Positions 23,507 through 32,278 of a DNA stretch of 54,585 nucleotides are shown piece after piece. The notes under the pieces are model-generated. The model was not told the origin of the DNA. It searched no databases and saw only the letters and a list, made by a program, of their open reading frames with translations. A program made the translations under genes and the position numbers. Within the stretch, counting starts at the first letter, position 1, and every line of letters starts with the position of its first letter. Source of the DNA: Bacteroidales bacterium (GTDB lineage Bacteria > Bacteroidota > Bacteroidia > Bacteroidales > F082); NCBI GenBank assembly GCA_027022105.1, contig JALVZH010000247.1, positions 1 through 54,585 on the forward strand, read 5' to 3'.

Positions 23507-24781
23507 ATGAAGAAAAAGCTGATACAATATATCATCGTTTTTACGTCTGTTTCGCTCATAGGCATTCTTATTACACAACTGTTTTGGGTAAAAGAATCCA
23601 TTAATTTGAAAAGCGAGCAGTTCGACAACAGTGTTCGCATTGCCGTAAAAAGCATATTGAACCAGTTGCAGGAGCAAAAGTCGGATACCCTGTTCGCCGA
23701 ACGGGTAAAAAAACTCTCTTGCCGGAAACCCCATCTTGAAATTACCGATTATATAGACCCGCATCTGCTTGACAGTTTAATGTTTGAAGAGTTGGGTTGT
23801 ATGAAGTTGAGGAATTACTACTACGGAGTATTCAGCAACAACACGGGAAAGTTCGTAATGGGACGTTATAAACCGTATGAACAAAACATCCGCAATTCCG
23901 CTTTTCGCTTTTCGTTGAAAAACATCTACAATGCAGGCGACTATTCCATAGGGATTTATTTTCCTGACAAAACCGGAATTATTTTAAAACAGATGAAGTT
24001 ATGGCTCTTTTTTTCGCTTTTCTTTTTGCTGAGTATCACGGCCGGATTTTTATATGTAACCCTCACTCTTTTAAAGCAGAAGAAGATTTCGGAAATGAAA
24101 AACGACTTTGTAAACAACATGACCCATGAGCTGAAAACACCTGTGGCCACAACTTCGCTGGCAGCCGAAATGCTTTTGAAACCCGAAATTTTAAAAGATA
24201 AAAAGCGTGTTAAAAAATACGCCGAAGTTATTCTGTCGGAGAACCAACGCCTGGAAAACCTTGTGGAACGTGTGTTACAGGTATCGATGCTGGAACGTGG
24301 GAAAAACAAATACAAGTTTAAAAAAGCCGACGTTCACAAACTGCTCGAAGCGGTAATCGAAAGTCTGGAGTTGAAAATGGAAAAGAACAACATCAGGTTC
24401 GAATATCACCCGGAAGCTACCGTTTCGGTGGTACATCTCGACAAGATGCACATGATGAACGTCTTTTTCAACCTGATTGACAATGCCATAAAATACACTA
24501 CCGACGACCCGCATATAGTTGTTTCCACATCCAACAATAAATGGGGCATTACCGTTACCGTGGAAGACAACGGTATAGGTATCAATCATGCACATTTATC
24601 GCACATCTTCGATAATTTCTACCGTGTTCCCAAAGGAGATGTGCACGAGGTTCGGGGATTCGGGCTGGGGCTCTATTATGCCTATCAGGTAGTAAAAAAA
24701 CACGGGGGTACCATAACAGTAAAAAGTTTTCCGGGAAAAGGTTCCCGGTTTGATGTTTATTTACCTTTTAAAATTAAGTAA
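23507..24781 (+). CDS. Sensor histidine kinase, RprX-like
   Basis: A 424-residue membrane kinase. Two transmembrane segments (about 8-27 and 164-187) enclose a periplasmic sensor of about 135 residues with two cysteines (Cys72, Cys98). The HisKA helix has the phospho-acceptor His207 in NNMTHELKTP. HATPase motifs follow: NLIDNAIKYT (N-box), VEDNGIGI (G1), and GFGLGLYYAY (G2). Layout and sequence resemble RprX-type kinases of Bacteroides. It is followed after 3 bp by its response regulator, and resembles the kinase at 38227-39666. The signal it senses is unknown; the divergent Lys/Cys-rich peptide is a possible regulated output. Confidence 0.93.
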   Translation: MKKKLIQYIIVFTSVSLIGILITQLFWVKESINLKSEQFDNSVRIAVKSILNQLQEQKSDTLFAERVKKLSCRKPHLEITDYIDPHLLDSLMFEELGCMKLRNYYYGVFSNNTGKFVMGRYKPYEQNIRNSAFRFSLKNIYNAGDYSIGIYFPDKTGIILKQMKLWLFFSLFFLLSITAGFLYVTLTLLKQKKISEMKNDFVNNMTHELKTPVATTSLAAEMLLKPEILKDKKRVKKYAEVILSENQRLENLVERVLQVSMLERGKNKYKFKKADVHKLLEAVIESLELKMEKNNIRFEYHPEATVSVVHLDKMHMMNVFFNLIDNAIKYTTDDPHIVVSTSNNKWGITVTVEDNGIGINHAHLSHIFDNFYRVPKGDVHEVRGFGLGLYYAYQVVKKHGGTITVKSFPGKGSRFDVYLPFKIK

Positions 24782-24784
24782 AAC

Positions 24785-25504
24785 ATGACTACAGAACAAA
24801 AAACAATCAATATTTTATTTGCCGAAGACGATTCCAATTTAAGTATGATTCTTAAAGATTTTCTGGAAATGCTTCACTACAAGGTTGACCACGCAGCTAA
24901 TGGTGAAGAGTGTATCCGGTTGTTTCACAACAATAAATACGACCTTATCTTACTGGATGTAATGATGCCGAAAAAAGACGGTTTTACGGTGGCAAAGGAG
25001 ATCAGAAAACAAAACCCGCAGATACCCATTATCTTTCTTACAGCCAAAAACCGGAAAGAAGACAGGATAAAAGGGTTTAAAGAGGGGTGTGACGATTACA
25101 TTACAAAACCTTTCAGCACCGATGAACTCAACCTGCGCATTCAGGCAATATTGCGCCGTTGTATGTTTGGAAACAATACGGGACAACCCGAAACACACCT
25201 TTATTCACTGGGAAAATTCACATTTGACGCAAAAAACATGCTGCTGATTTCAGAAGAAGGAAAACGTACGCTTACGCGCAAAGAGAGCGCACTGCTTGAA
25301 CTGCTATGTAAAAACAAAAACAATCTTTTGCCCCGCGAAGTGGCTTTGGAGGTGGTGTGGGGTAAAAACGACTATTTTATCGGGCGAAGCATGGATGTTT
25401 TTATTACCAAATTACGGAAATACCTGAAACCCGACCCCGCACTCAGCATTACCAATGTTCACGGAATCGGTTTCAAACTGGAGATAAAAGAGGAGGATGA
25501 ATAA
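24785..25504 (+). CDS. OmpR-family response regulator, RprY-like
   Basis: A 239-residue regulator. The receiver domain (about 8-125) has acidic pocket EDD (14-16), phospho-acceptor Asp58 in LLDVMMPKKDG, the conserved TAK, and KPF. The winged-helix DNA-binding domain (about 140-236) has LTRKESALLELLC and SMDVFITKLRKYLK. It resembles the regulator at 37533-38234 strongly, especially the wing helix SMDVxITKLRKYLK, so both may recognise similar DNA. It is co-transcribed with the kinase immediately upstream. Confidence 0.94.
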   Translation: MTTEQKTINILFAEDDSNLSMILKDFLEMLHYKVDHAANGEECIRLFHNNKYDLILLDVMMPKKDGFTVAKEIRKQNPQIPIIFLTAKNRKEDRIKGFKEGCDDYITKPFSTDELNLRIQAILRRCMFGNNTGQPETHLYSLGKFTFDAKNMLLISEEGKRTLTRKESALLELLCKNKNNLLPREVALEVVWGKNDYFIGRSMDVFITKLRKYLKPDPALSITNVHGIGFKLEIKEEDE

Positions 25505-25519
25505 ACAAAAATCAATCCC

Positions 25520-26425
25520 CTAAACTTTTTTAGCACCGTAAAACTTTTGCAGGATAATGCCTGCAACAATAAGAACCAGTCCCGCTATCGTCGATAACCT
25601 GATGGTCTCGCCTACAGCCCTGTTTATCCAGAACAAAGCCAGAAACGGAGACAAAAAAATCAGATTACCCACCTTGGCCGTGTCTTCCGAATGTTGCAAA
25701 GCTTTGAGCCATATAACAAAGGTAATGCTTATTTCGAACAGCCCGATGTATATTGACCCCACTAATCCGTTTAGCGAAGGAATAACAATCTCTTTATAAA
25801 CAACCATTTGATACGCAATAATATATAACAGTCCAAACCCCAGATTCATCCATATTTTTTTTACGTCATCCCGTTTGTCTTTCATGTTCAGTATCCAGTA
25901 AAAGGCAAAAAGAGCCGCCGCTGTAATTATCAGTAAAACACCCGATAAGCTGCTGAACCGCATCTTTGAAAAATCACCTCTTGTAATAACAATCAATGTC
26001 CCTGCAAAACTGATCAGCAATGCCGCCAAACCCATTGGTTTTATTTTTTGTTTAAGAAAGATGATTGAAAAGAGTACCAGAAAAATAATCCAGATGTAAT
26101 TGATAACCCCTGCTTCCTGGGCATCAAGCAAATCGTACCCTTTTAATAATAGTAAATAATACAGAAAAGGATTGATAAAGCCCATAATAGCAGAGGAAAG
26201 CAAACTCTTTTTCCCAAAGTCGTTTTGATTAAAACCTGCCTTGCTTAAAGCAATAACAACGGTTAGAAAAAATGTTCCTGTAAAAACAGACCAAAAAAGA
26301 ATAATATCAAACGAAAGGTAACGCAGCGTTATTTTAAATGCCGAACTGACGGTTGACCAAAAGAGCACCGCCACCAAAGCAAAAAAATATGCTTTGTTTT
26401 GGTTTGTAATATTACGTTTATTCAT
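25520..26425 (-). CDS. EamA/DMT-family transporter
   Basis: A 301-residue inner-membrane protein with about ten hydrophobic helices and the internal two-fold repeat of EamA (drug/metabolite transporter) proteins. Repeat 1 begins KAYFFALVAVLFWSTVSSAFK; repeat 2 begins at about residue 155 (SLSGVLLIITAAALFAFYWILN). Members export amino acids, nucleotides or other metabolites; the substrate cannot be read. It follows the DASS transporter gene by 12 bp on the same strand, so the two are probably co-transcribed. Confidence 0.88.
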   Translation of the reverse strand: MNKRNITNQNKAYFFALVAVLFWSTVSSAFKITLRYLSFDIILFWSVFTGTFFLTVVIALSKAGFNQNDFGKKSLLSSAIMGFINPFLYYLLLLKGYDLLDAQEAGVINYIWIIFLVLFSIIFLKQKIKPMGLAALLISFAGTLIVITRGDFSKMRFSSLSGVLLIITAAALFAFYWILNMKDKRDDVKKIWMNLGFGLLYIIAYQMVVYKEIVIPSLNGLVGSIYIGLFEISITFVIWLKALQHSEDTAKVGNLIFLSPFLALFWINRAVGETIRLSTIAGLVLIVAGIILQKFYGAKKV

Positions 26426-26437
26426 ACAGGTTAACCG

Positions 26438-27976
26438 TTATTGAACTGCCCAGGCGGGGAAACTGCCTTCGGCAACATGAAACACCACCGGCAATAAATA
26501 ATAGGTAAACAGGGTGATGATGACAGCGCCGATAAAATTCAGAAGCAATCCCGTTTTTGCCATTTGTGCTATTGTTATTTTGTTGGAGCTGAAAACAATG
26601 GCGTTGGGTGGAGTGGCCACAGGCAGCATAAACGCCATGGACGCCGACAGCGTGGCGGGAACCATCAACAGCAAAGGATTAACATGAACCGAAACGGCCA
26701 AGGCAGCCAAAATAGGTAAAAATATCTGGGTAGTAGCCGTATTGGAAGTGAGCTCCGTTAAAAAGGTCATCAGCAGGCAAATGGATATTATCAGCACAAT
26801 AGGATGAAAAGTTGCGAAAAAAGAAAGCGATTTTCCGAACCATTCCGACAGTCCCGAATCTTTAAATCCGAGGGCCAATGCAAAACCGCCCCCGAAAAGC
26901 AAAACAATCTGCCACGGGATTTTTCTCGAATATTTCCAGGTCATTACATAAGTGGGCTTTTTCTTGCGTGCAGGAATAAAATAAAGGGGTAAAGCCATGC
27001 CGATGGCTACCGTACCGTCGTTAAAAAAATGTGCATTGGCAAACAGCGAAGACCAGCCGCCGAAATGGAAACCTCCCACATTAAAACCGCTGCGGGTCAT
27101 CCAGAGCAAAGCCATAAGGAAGAAATCGACCAGCACGATAATTTCCTCGCGGGAAGGTTTTCCCAACAAATGATATTGTTCTCTATACGACCTTGTATCA
27201 ATGGCTTTTACTGCTTCCGGAGCCGGTTTGTACAACAGATAAAGAAAAGCCCAGGTGGCAATAAACATCAGCAATGAAACCGGAAAAGCAAAAACAAACC
27301 ATTCCGAAAAACTGATTTCTGGGCCTTTGGGAAACATAATGGCAAAAACCTTTGTAAACATGGGATTGGGAGGCGTGCCTACCAAAGTGGCAATGCCCCC
27401 TATGGAGGCACTGTATGCAACACCCAGCAAAAGAGCCACGGTAAACCGTGAAGCCGACCGTTTGTCCATATTTGTCCCCAGCTCTTTTATTATTGAAAGC
27501 AAAATGGGAATCATCATCATGGTGGTAGCGGTGTTGGATATCCACATGGAGAGGAAAGCAGTTGCACCCATAAAGCCCAGAAGAATAAGGGCAGGACTTT
27601 TGCCGGTCATCAACAAAATGCGAAGGGCAATGCGTTTGTGAAGGTTCCAGCGTTCCATGGCCAATGCAACAATAAAACCGCCGATAAACAAAAAGATAAT
27701 GTCGTTAAAATAAACCGACGAAACGGTTTTCCCGTTCATAATACCCAATAAAGGATAAAGTACAACGGGTAACAAAGCGGTAACTGCCAACGGTACCACT
27801 TCGAATACCCACCAAACGGCCATAAGCAGGGCTACGGCAAGGGTTGCCGAAGCGGCAGGTTTCTCACTATCGAGGTGTACAAAAAACAAAATACCGAAAA
27901 AAACCAACAGGCCCAAAACGAGCCCCGTCAGTTTTATCGGGTTCCGGTAAACGGGGGTGTTTTCGGGATGTTCCAT
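26438..27976 (-). CDS. DASS (SLC13) family sodium/anion symporter
   Basis: A 512-residue membrane transporter with about 11-12 helices. Two SNT signature motifs that bind sodium and carboxylate are seen: SNTATTMMMIP (about 145-155) and TSNTATTQIFLP (about 410-421), plus the second-half PVATPPNAIVF. This family imports di- or tricarboxylates, or sulfate, with sodium. SNTATT and the overall length favour a dicarboxylate-type carrier. It starts 61 bp after the end of the upstream five-gene envelope cassette on the same strand, so it may or may not share its transcript. Confidence 0.9.
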   Translation of the reverse strand: MEHPENTPVYRNPIKLTGLVLGLLVFFGILFFVHLDSEKPAASATLAVALLMAVWWVFEVVPLAVTALLPVVLYPLLGIMNGKTVSSVYFNDIIFLFIGGFIVALAMERWNLHKRIALRILLMTGKSPALILLGFMGATAFLSMWISNTATTMMMIPILLSIIKELGTNMDKRSASRFTVALLLGVAYSASIGGIATLVGTPPNPMFTKVFAIMFPKGPEISFSEWFVFAFPVSLLMFIATWAFLYLLYKPAPEAVKAIDTRSYREQYHLLGKPSREEIIVLVDFFLMALLWMTRSGFNVGGFHFGGWSSLFANAHFFNDGTVAIGMALPLYFIPARKKKPTYVMTWKYSRKIPWQIVLLFGGGFALALGFKDSGLSEWFGKSLSFFATFHPIVLIISICLLMTFLTELTSNTATTQIFLPILAALAVSVHVNPLLLMVPATLSASMAFMLPVATPPNAIVFSSNKITIAQMAKTGLLLNFIGAVIITLFTYYLLPVVFHVAEGSFPAWAVQ

Positions 27977-28037
27977 TGTTTTTCTTTTTTTGTGAGTGCA
28001 AGTTACAAAATTTTATGTCCGGAATTGTTTAACCGGA

Positions 28038-28475
28038 TTATCCTATGGCGCCATCCACTTCAAAATCATCCTTTTCGCGTGGAGTTACTTTGTTGACTTT
28101 TCTTAACGTCTCTATCAGAGCCTTGGTTTTGTTTTTGTCGTTGCTGGCCAAATGGTGCATCACTTTGGCCCCAAAGTAGAAAGCAAGCATCATTTCAAAA
28201 GCCGTTGTCAGCTCGCCGAGTTTCCCGCTTCCGTAATCGAAATAAAAATCGCCGATGTAAAACAGGATAACAAAAAAGAGCAGCGAAAGGGTAAGTGTGC
28301 CACGGAAAAAGCCGCGGGGAATGGCAAACGTCTCCCCGAAATGAGGATTGGGATTGGTGTCGTCCCACTTTCCGAATGTAAACTTCCGCAAAAGCAAAAT
28401 AAAAAGAATGATTACCCCGGTCATCCAAAGAATAAATGACCAAATAACGATTAATTCGAAAGTTTCTTTATTCAT
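28038..28475 (-). CDS. Small membrane protein, last gene of the amidase cassette
   Basis: A 145-residue protein with two strong hydrophobic segments (about 7-29 and 58-79) and a weaker third (about 88-104). The phrase FAIPRGFFRGTLTLSLLFF precedes the second helix. The C-terminal 45 residues are charged and end DDFEVDGAIG, so probably cytosolic. I do not recognise a named family; size and topology are holin-like but that is weak evidence. It lies 18 bp after the upstream gene. Confidence 0.65.
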   Translation of the reverse strand: MNKETFELIVIWSFILWMTGVIILFILLLRKFTFGKWDDTNPNPHFGETFAIPRGFFRGTLTLSLLFFVILFYIGDFYFDYGSGKLGELTTAFEMMLAFYFGAKVMHHLASNDKNKTKALIETLRKVNKVTPREKDDFEVDGAIG

Positions 28476-28493
28476 GATTTTGTGGTTTTCAAT

Positions 28494-28925
28494 TTAAAAA
28501 AGCAATAATGCTAAAACAAGCCCGGCCACAAAGCCCGAACCCCCGAAAATATATTTCAGTCTTTTTTGCCTTACCAGATTCTTTTCGGTTTTTTCCAGAT
28601 CAGCATCACACGTTTTCCACATTGAAACATAATGTTCGTATCCCTTGTTCAATGTGTCGTTTATAGCGTTCAGATGGATTGTTTTCTGTTCCAGCTTGCT
28701 GATTTTTAATTTTAACAAAGTATTTGTGCTGTCGCAGATTCTGTAAGCCATACCGGTGGCAACGGCACTGTCCATTTGTGTTCCGGTTATTATCCACAGC
28801 GGATTTTCACCGGCTGTAACCTGCTTGGTGGTGTTGGGGTCAATGCGAATCGGGTAGTCGTTTTGTGCCATCAGACCGGAGAGAGAAAGTGCCCAAAAAA
28901 TAAATATGGTAATTTGTTTTTTCAT
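28494..28925 (-). CDS. Exported coiled-coil protein with C-terminal membrane anchor
   Basis: A 143-residue protein. The N-terminal signal peptide (MKKQITIFIFWALSLSGLMA) should export it. The middle (about 68-120, LLKLKISKLEQKTIHLNAI and following) is a predicted coiled coil, and the last 20 residues (FGGSGFVAGLVLALLLF) form a membrane anchor. The chain would therefore be periplasmic and held in the inner membrane by its C-terminus. Two cysteines (about 64 and 109) flank the coil. Function unknown. It is 11 bp from the upstream gene and 18 bp from the downstream one. Confidence 0.7.
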   Translation of the reverse strand: MKKQITIFIFWALSLSGLMAQNDYPIRIDPNTTKQVTAGENPLWIITGTQMDSAVATGMAYRICDSTNTLLKLKISKLEQKTIHLNAINDTLNKGYEHYVSMWKTCDADLEKTEKNLVRQKRLKYIFGGSGFVAGLVLALLLF

Positions 28926-28936
28926 TATGCAGTGAT

Positions 28937-29344
28937 TTATTGTCCGAAAAGTTCTTTGAATTTCTCCTGTTTTTGTTCGGAAGTCATGTTTTTAACAGTA
29001 ATACTTAGTGCGGCTTTTCTTGTTTCCAGCGTTTCAATCCGGGCGTCCAGCACTTCAACCTCCTTTTCCAACAGGTGAATGGCATTGGCTCTTTTTTCTA
29101 TTTCCGCATTCAGTGTTTCCCTGTAATTATCTTCTTCTTCCCGTATTTTTTGGTGTTTCAATGCAATATCCTTAACCGTATCGGTACCGTTAAAGGCATT
29201 CATCAGCATTTTAAAAGGTGCTGCCAGGGCAGCAAACAGAATGGTCAGCGGTTTCCAGTCGAAATTGAAATATCCGATGCTTTGCAGGTATCCGACCAGT
29301 ATCAGCAGGGCAATGACTACAAGTACGGTTATCCAACCTTTCAT
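28937..29344 (-). CDS. Membrane-anchored coiled-coil protein
   Basis: A 135-residue protein with two hydrophobic segments (about 3-24 and 33-50) and then a long charged helix (about 62-125; KHQKIREEEDNYRETLNAEI, LLEKEVEVLDARIETLETRK) of coiled-coil character. No family recognised. In architecture it is the partner-like reverse of the next protein: N-terminal anchor and C-terminal coil against N-terminal export, coil, and C-terminal anchor. The two could pair. It is 11 bp downstream of the amidase gene. Confidence 0.7.
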   Translation of the reverse strand: MKGWITVLVVIALLILVGYLQSIGYFNFDWKPLTILFAALAAPFKMLMNAFNGTDTVKDIALKHQKIREEEDNYRETLNAEIEKRANAIHLLEKEVEVLDARIETLETRKAALSITVKNMTSEQKQEKFKELFGQ

Positions 29345-29355
29345 GGCAAATAATT

Positions 29356-30174
29356 TTATTTATCTGTTTCAATGTATTTTCCGGCTACCCAACCGGTAAT
29401 TTTAGCAGCAACTTTGTACCAGCCGTTTTTTGTATCCAGTATTTCCACTTCTGTTCCGCGTGGCAGCGGTTTGGCAACTTTGGGACTGCCGGTCTGAGGT
29501 TCTTCCCTGATATTCAGCAACGAAGCGGTAACTTTACCCGAAGCCGGTATCAGTTCATCAGGTTCATCCTCCATACGATTGTTAAGCACTCTGTCGCGCA
29601 ACCGGTTGAGCGGAAAGGCCGGGCCGGGGTCCAGTTTTCTGCCGGGTGCTATCTCCTCGTGCCCCAAAATCAGGTTTATATGGTACTCTTCTTTAAGCAA
29701 CATACATATCTCAAGCACGGTATCTATCTGCTCTTGTGTAAAAATGTGCCAATATCGGGGTTTGCTTTCGTTACGGTGTACCGCTTTCAAGACTTTACCG
29801 GCAGGATAGAGCGTGCCGTACCATGCCTGATACATATCATCCACCCGTGTCAGATTTCCCGGGTTAACAATTTCAATACCAATGGAATATTTATTGAAAC
29901 CGGTACGCCCTCCCCGGGAACTTACTCCTGCATGCCAGGCAATCTCGTCGAACGGCACCAGTTGCGTAATGCTGCCGTCGTAATCGACAACAAGATGAGC
30001 CGAAGCCTTAACATTGGGGTTGGTAAGCGTGTTTATTGCCGAAGCTGCCGTAGGGCCTGCCGTAAAATGAATGATAACGGTATCGGGCAACCCTTGGGTA
30101 AACTTTCCGCTTTTGTTGGGCGAAGGTTTGTAGTTGATGTTGTCGCCCTGAAGCAGGTGATTGATGATGTTCAT
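29356..30174 (-). CDS. N-acetylmuramoyl-L-alanine amidase with SH3b domain, no signal peptide
   Basis: A 272-residue protein of the amidase_2/PGRP family, which cleaves the bond between MurNAc and L-Ala in peptidoglycan. Zinc ligands are His36 in VIIHFTAG and His172 in ILGHEEIAPG, with Asp182 in LDPGP at the third site. ASAHLVVDYDGSI, WHAGVS and SIGIEIVNPG are further family blocks. A bacterial SH3 domain fills about 211-270 (SGKVTASLLNIREEP, GWVAGKYIE) and probably binds the wall. There is no signal peptide, as in phage endolysins, so export must be by other means or lysis-like. It is flanked by tightly spaced genes on both sides. Confidence 0.9.
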   Translation of the reverse strand: MNIINHLLQGDNINYKPSPNKSGKFTQGLPDTVIIHFTAGPTAASAINTLTNPNVKASAHLVVDYDGSITQLVPFDEIAWHAGVSSRGGRTGFNKYSIGIEIVNPGNLTRVDDMYQAWYGTLYPAGKVLKAVHRNESKPRYWHIFTQEQIDTVLEICMLLKEEYHINLILGHEEIAPGRKLDPGPAFPLNRLRDRVLNNRMEDEPDELIPASGKVTASLLNIREEPQTGSPKVAKPLPRGTEVEILDTKNGWYKVAAKITGWVAGKYIETDK

Positions 30175-30189
30175 AACGGTTTTTTTCGG

Positions 30190-31713
30190 TTACCTGATAA
30201 GGAGCTTGCCGTTTATCTGTTTCCCCTCCGTTTCAATCTGAACGGTATAGATTCCTTTGGAAAGGGTTCCGACCGGTAATCCGGTAAGTTTTCCCGAAAT
30301 CTCTTTTGTAAGAACCGCTCTTCCGTTAAGATCGATTACCTTTAATGTGGCGCTGTTACCGTTTTCCAACGGGTAATTGATCCATACCATATCTTTTGCC
30401 GGATTGGGATAGATGTTTAAAGTTTCCGTGTTAATTTCCGGAATGCTGTTGTGCGATGAAAGCGGCGACCAGTAGTAATCCGATTCATGATTTAACTGCC
30501 ATTCACCGTTTTCGTCAGGTGAGCCCCATTGCGATTTTATTAGGTTCCCGTTCCTGTCGTAGGTGTAATAAGCTCTGGCCACATCTACGTATTCATGGGT
30601 TTCGAAACCGGCCTGCTGGTAGGCATAGCTGTAAAGCAAACCGTCTTGATATTCATAAAGATATCTTCTGTGGTTGTCCCATCTTTTTGCCGTCAAATCC
30701 CATAGTTTTTCTCCCTGCGAAACCATAATGTCATTCTCGTATTGCACAAAATAATTCCGCTGATTGTACCATTTTTCTTCGCCCGGATACCACGTTTGCG
30801 TAATCTTGTTGACAAAACGTCCCTGGTCATCATAATAAAATATCGTTTTTGTGCTGTTGTTCCAGAATTGGTAATAGGACTGCCAGGTTTGCGATATGGT
30901 GGAATCCTTCATGTCATTATTATTGAAGTAGGTATTGAATCGGTAACCGTTTCTCCAGGTTCCTGCATCTTTTTCCCACTCATAACCTGTCATTACTTCA
31001 AGGTTTTGTTGGGGGTCAAACGTAAAAACGGTTTTGGATGTCAGTTCCCAGTCGCCTTTGTCAGGGTTCCATAGATAATACAGGTGAAGTGTATCCCGTC
31101 CGTTTTCATCGTAAAAATATTCAGTTTTGTCATTGTTAACCCAACTTTGTGTGTTGGTGTCCAGTTTTTGATGAAACTCTTCGGTAATCAATCCGTTTTC
31201 GGTATATTTTTTTTCTAATGACATTCCGAAAAAGTATTTTCCCGAGGAAGTACTCCAGGTTTGATGTATCTCTTTTACGGTTTTTTCATCTTCGGAAACA
31301 AATTTGTAATTTTCCATTTTCCACAGTTGCAGATTGTCATCCCAACGGAATCCGAAAGATTCTTTAAACTTTCCGTTTTCATAATATGCCACGGAATCGT
31401 GATAATTCAATTTCCACAGGTTATTCACCGTGTCGTAACGAAACCATAAATATCCCGTCCGGTTTCCTTCCTGATCAAAATTTAGAGATATGATTTTCAA
31501 AACAGGCGTGTAAACATCATCTTCCACATTGTAGGAGATGGAAGAATCGTTGACCCAGACGGTATCGCCGACAAGATGATTTTTTTGCTTAAGATTGTCG
31601 GTATGAAACAAAATACCCGATTTGGCAAAAGGGCCGTAATCAAGTGACTGTGAGATAACAGGAAGTATTCCTGCCAATAAAAAAGCGGTAAGAAAAAGAG
31701 TAAATTTTTTCAT
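30190..31713 (-). CDS. Secreted Trp/Tyr repeat protein with T9SS sorting domain
   Basis: A 507-residue precursor. The signal peptide is MKKFTLFLTAFLLAGILPVISQ. Residues about 60-405 are made of repeats of about 35-45 residues containing W-x(4-8)-W and YxYDxxGR/N elements (e.g. FYDENGRDTLHLYYLWNPD, YYDDQGRFVNKITQTWYPG, YTYDRNGNLIKSQWGS). These resemble loosely the YD-type repeats of surface proteins. The last 80 residues start LNIYPNPAKD and end KLLIR, a T9SS type A sorting domain. The protein should be displayed on the surface or released. It is the first gene of a tight five-gene run, 15 bp before the amidase. Confidence 0.85.
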   Translation of the reverse strand: MKKFTLFLTAFLLAGILPVISQSLDYGPFAKSGILFHTDNLKQKNHLVGDTVWVNDSSISYNVEDDVYTPVLKIISLNFDQEGNRTGYLWFRYDTVNNLWKLNYHDSVAYYENGKFKESFGFRWDDNLQLWKMENYKFVSEDEKTVKEIHQTWSTSSGKYFFGMSLEKKYTENGLITEEFHQKLDTNTQSWVNNDKTEYFYDENGRDTLHLYYLWNPDKGDWELTSKTVFTFDPQQNLEVMTGYEWEKDAGTWRNGYRFNTYFNNNDMKDSTISQTWQSYYQFWNNSTKTIFYYDDQGRFVNKITQTWYPGEEKWYNQRNYFVQYENDIMVSQGEKLWDLTAKRWDNHRRYLYEYQDGLLYSYAYQQAGFETHEYVDVARAYYTYDRNGNLIKSQWGSPDENGEWQLNHESDYYWSPLSSHNSIPEINTETLNIYPNPAKDMVWINYPLENGNSATLKVIDLNGRAVLTKEISGKLTGLPVGTLSKGIYTVQIETEGKQINGKLLIR

Positions 31714-31876
31714 TTTGGCTGGTATTAAAGGTTACTAAATAATTCCGTGTACCGTTTTAGTCAAAATACATCATAACAAACAGAAACTACCCACCGAAAT
31801 GTATCATGAACAATAATTCTACGAAATTAGTAAAATTTTGTTTCGGAAAAACATACATTTTTGTTTCTTTGTAAAT

Positions 31877-32278
31877 ATGTTGAATTATCCTGTAAAAGTA
31901 TTACTGGCTTTTGGTGAGACCTTTAGCGAAGAGGACGGTGCTTTTTTAAAATGGCTTTTGGAAAACGGCTATCCCGAGCTGGCCGCTTTGAGCAGTGCCG
32001 TAAGGGGAAGTGTTGAGGCGCAAAACTGGCTGTTAAAAAACAAATATCCCCACCTTGCCGCCCTCGACGGAGCCATTGACAAACAGGCAGGGGCCTATGC
32101 CTGGCTGCAAAAATATGGCTACGATTTTTTACTGGTTTTTGCCGATGCGGTAAACGAAAAAAAAGCTGCGGTTCAGTGGTTTAAAGAGCACGATTTGGAA
32201 CTGTTTTTACTGCTTGCCGCAAAAATAAGGGAGTACCGCGACAACCAAACCTACGATTATCACAAAATTCATTTTTAA
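31877..32278 (+). CDS. Cytosolic helical-repeat protein (WL/YPxLAAL repeats)
   Basis: A 133-residue protein without signal or membrane segment. It consists of about four tandem units of 25-27 residues: FLKWLLENGYPELAALSSAV, NWLLKNKYPHLAALDGAI, AWLQKYGYDFLLVFADAV, QWFKEHDLELFLLLAAKI. Each is two short helices joined by a Y/P turn, so an alpha-solenoid-like fold and a protein-binding role are likely. I know no name for the family. The frame is open from 31838, but the ATG at 31877 is preferred because the repeats begin there and the preceding residues are not similar to anything. Its stop overlaps that of the convergent GldH-like gene (TTAA at 32275-32278). Confidence 0.7.
   Translation: MLNYPVKVLLAFGETFSEEDGAFLKWLLENGYPELAALSSAVRGSVEAQNWLLKNKYPHLAALDGAIDKQAGAYAWLQKYGYDFLLVFADAVNEKKAAVQWFKEHDLELFLLLAAKIREYRDNQTYDYHKIHF

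Noticed and set aside
28038-30174. Prophage or phage tail-like element
   Set aside because: There is an amidase and small membrane proteins but no capsid, tail, portal, terminase or integrase gene nearby.
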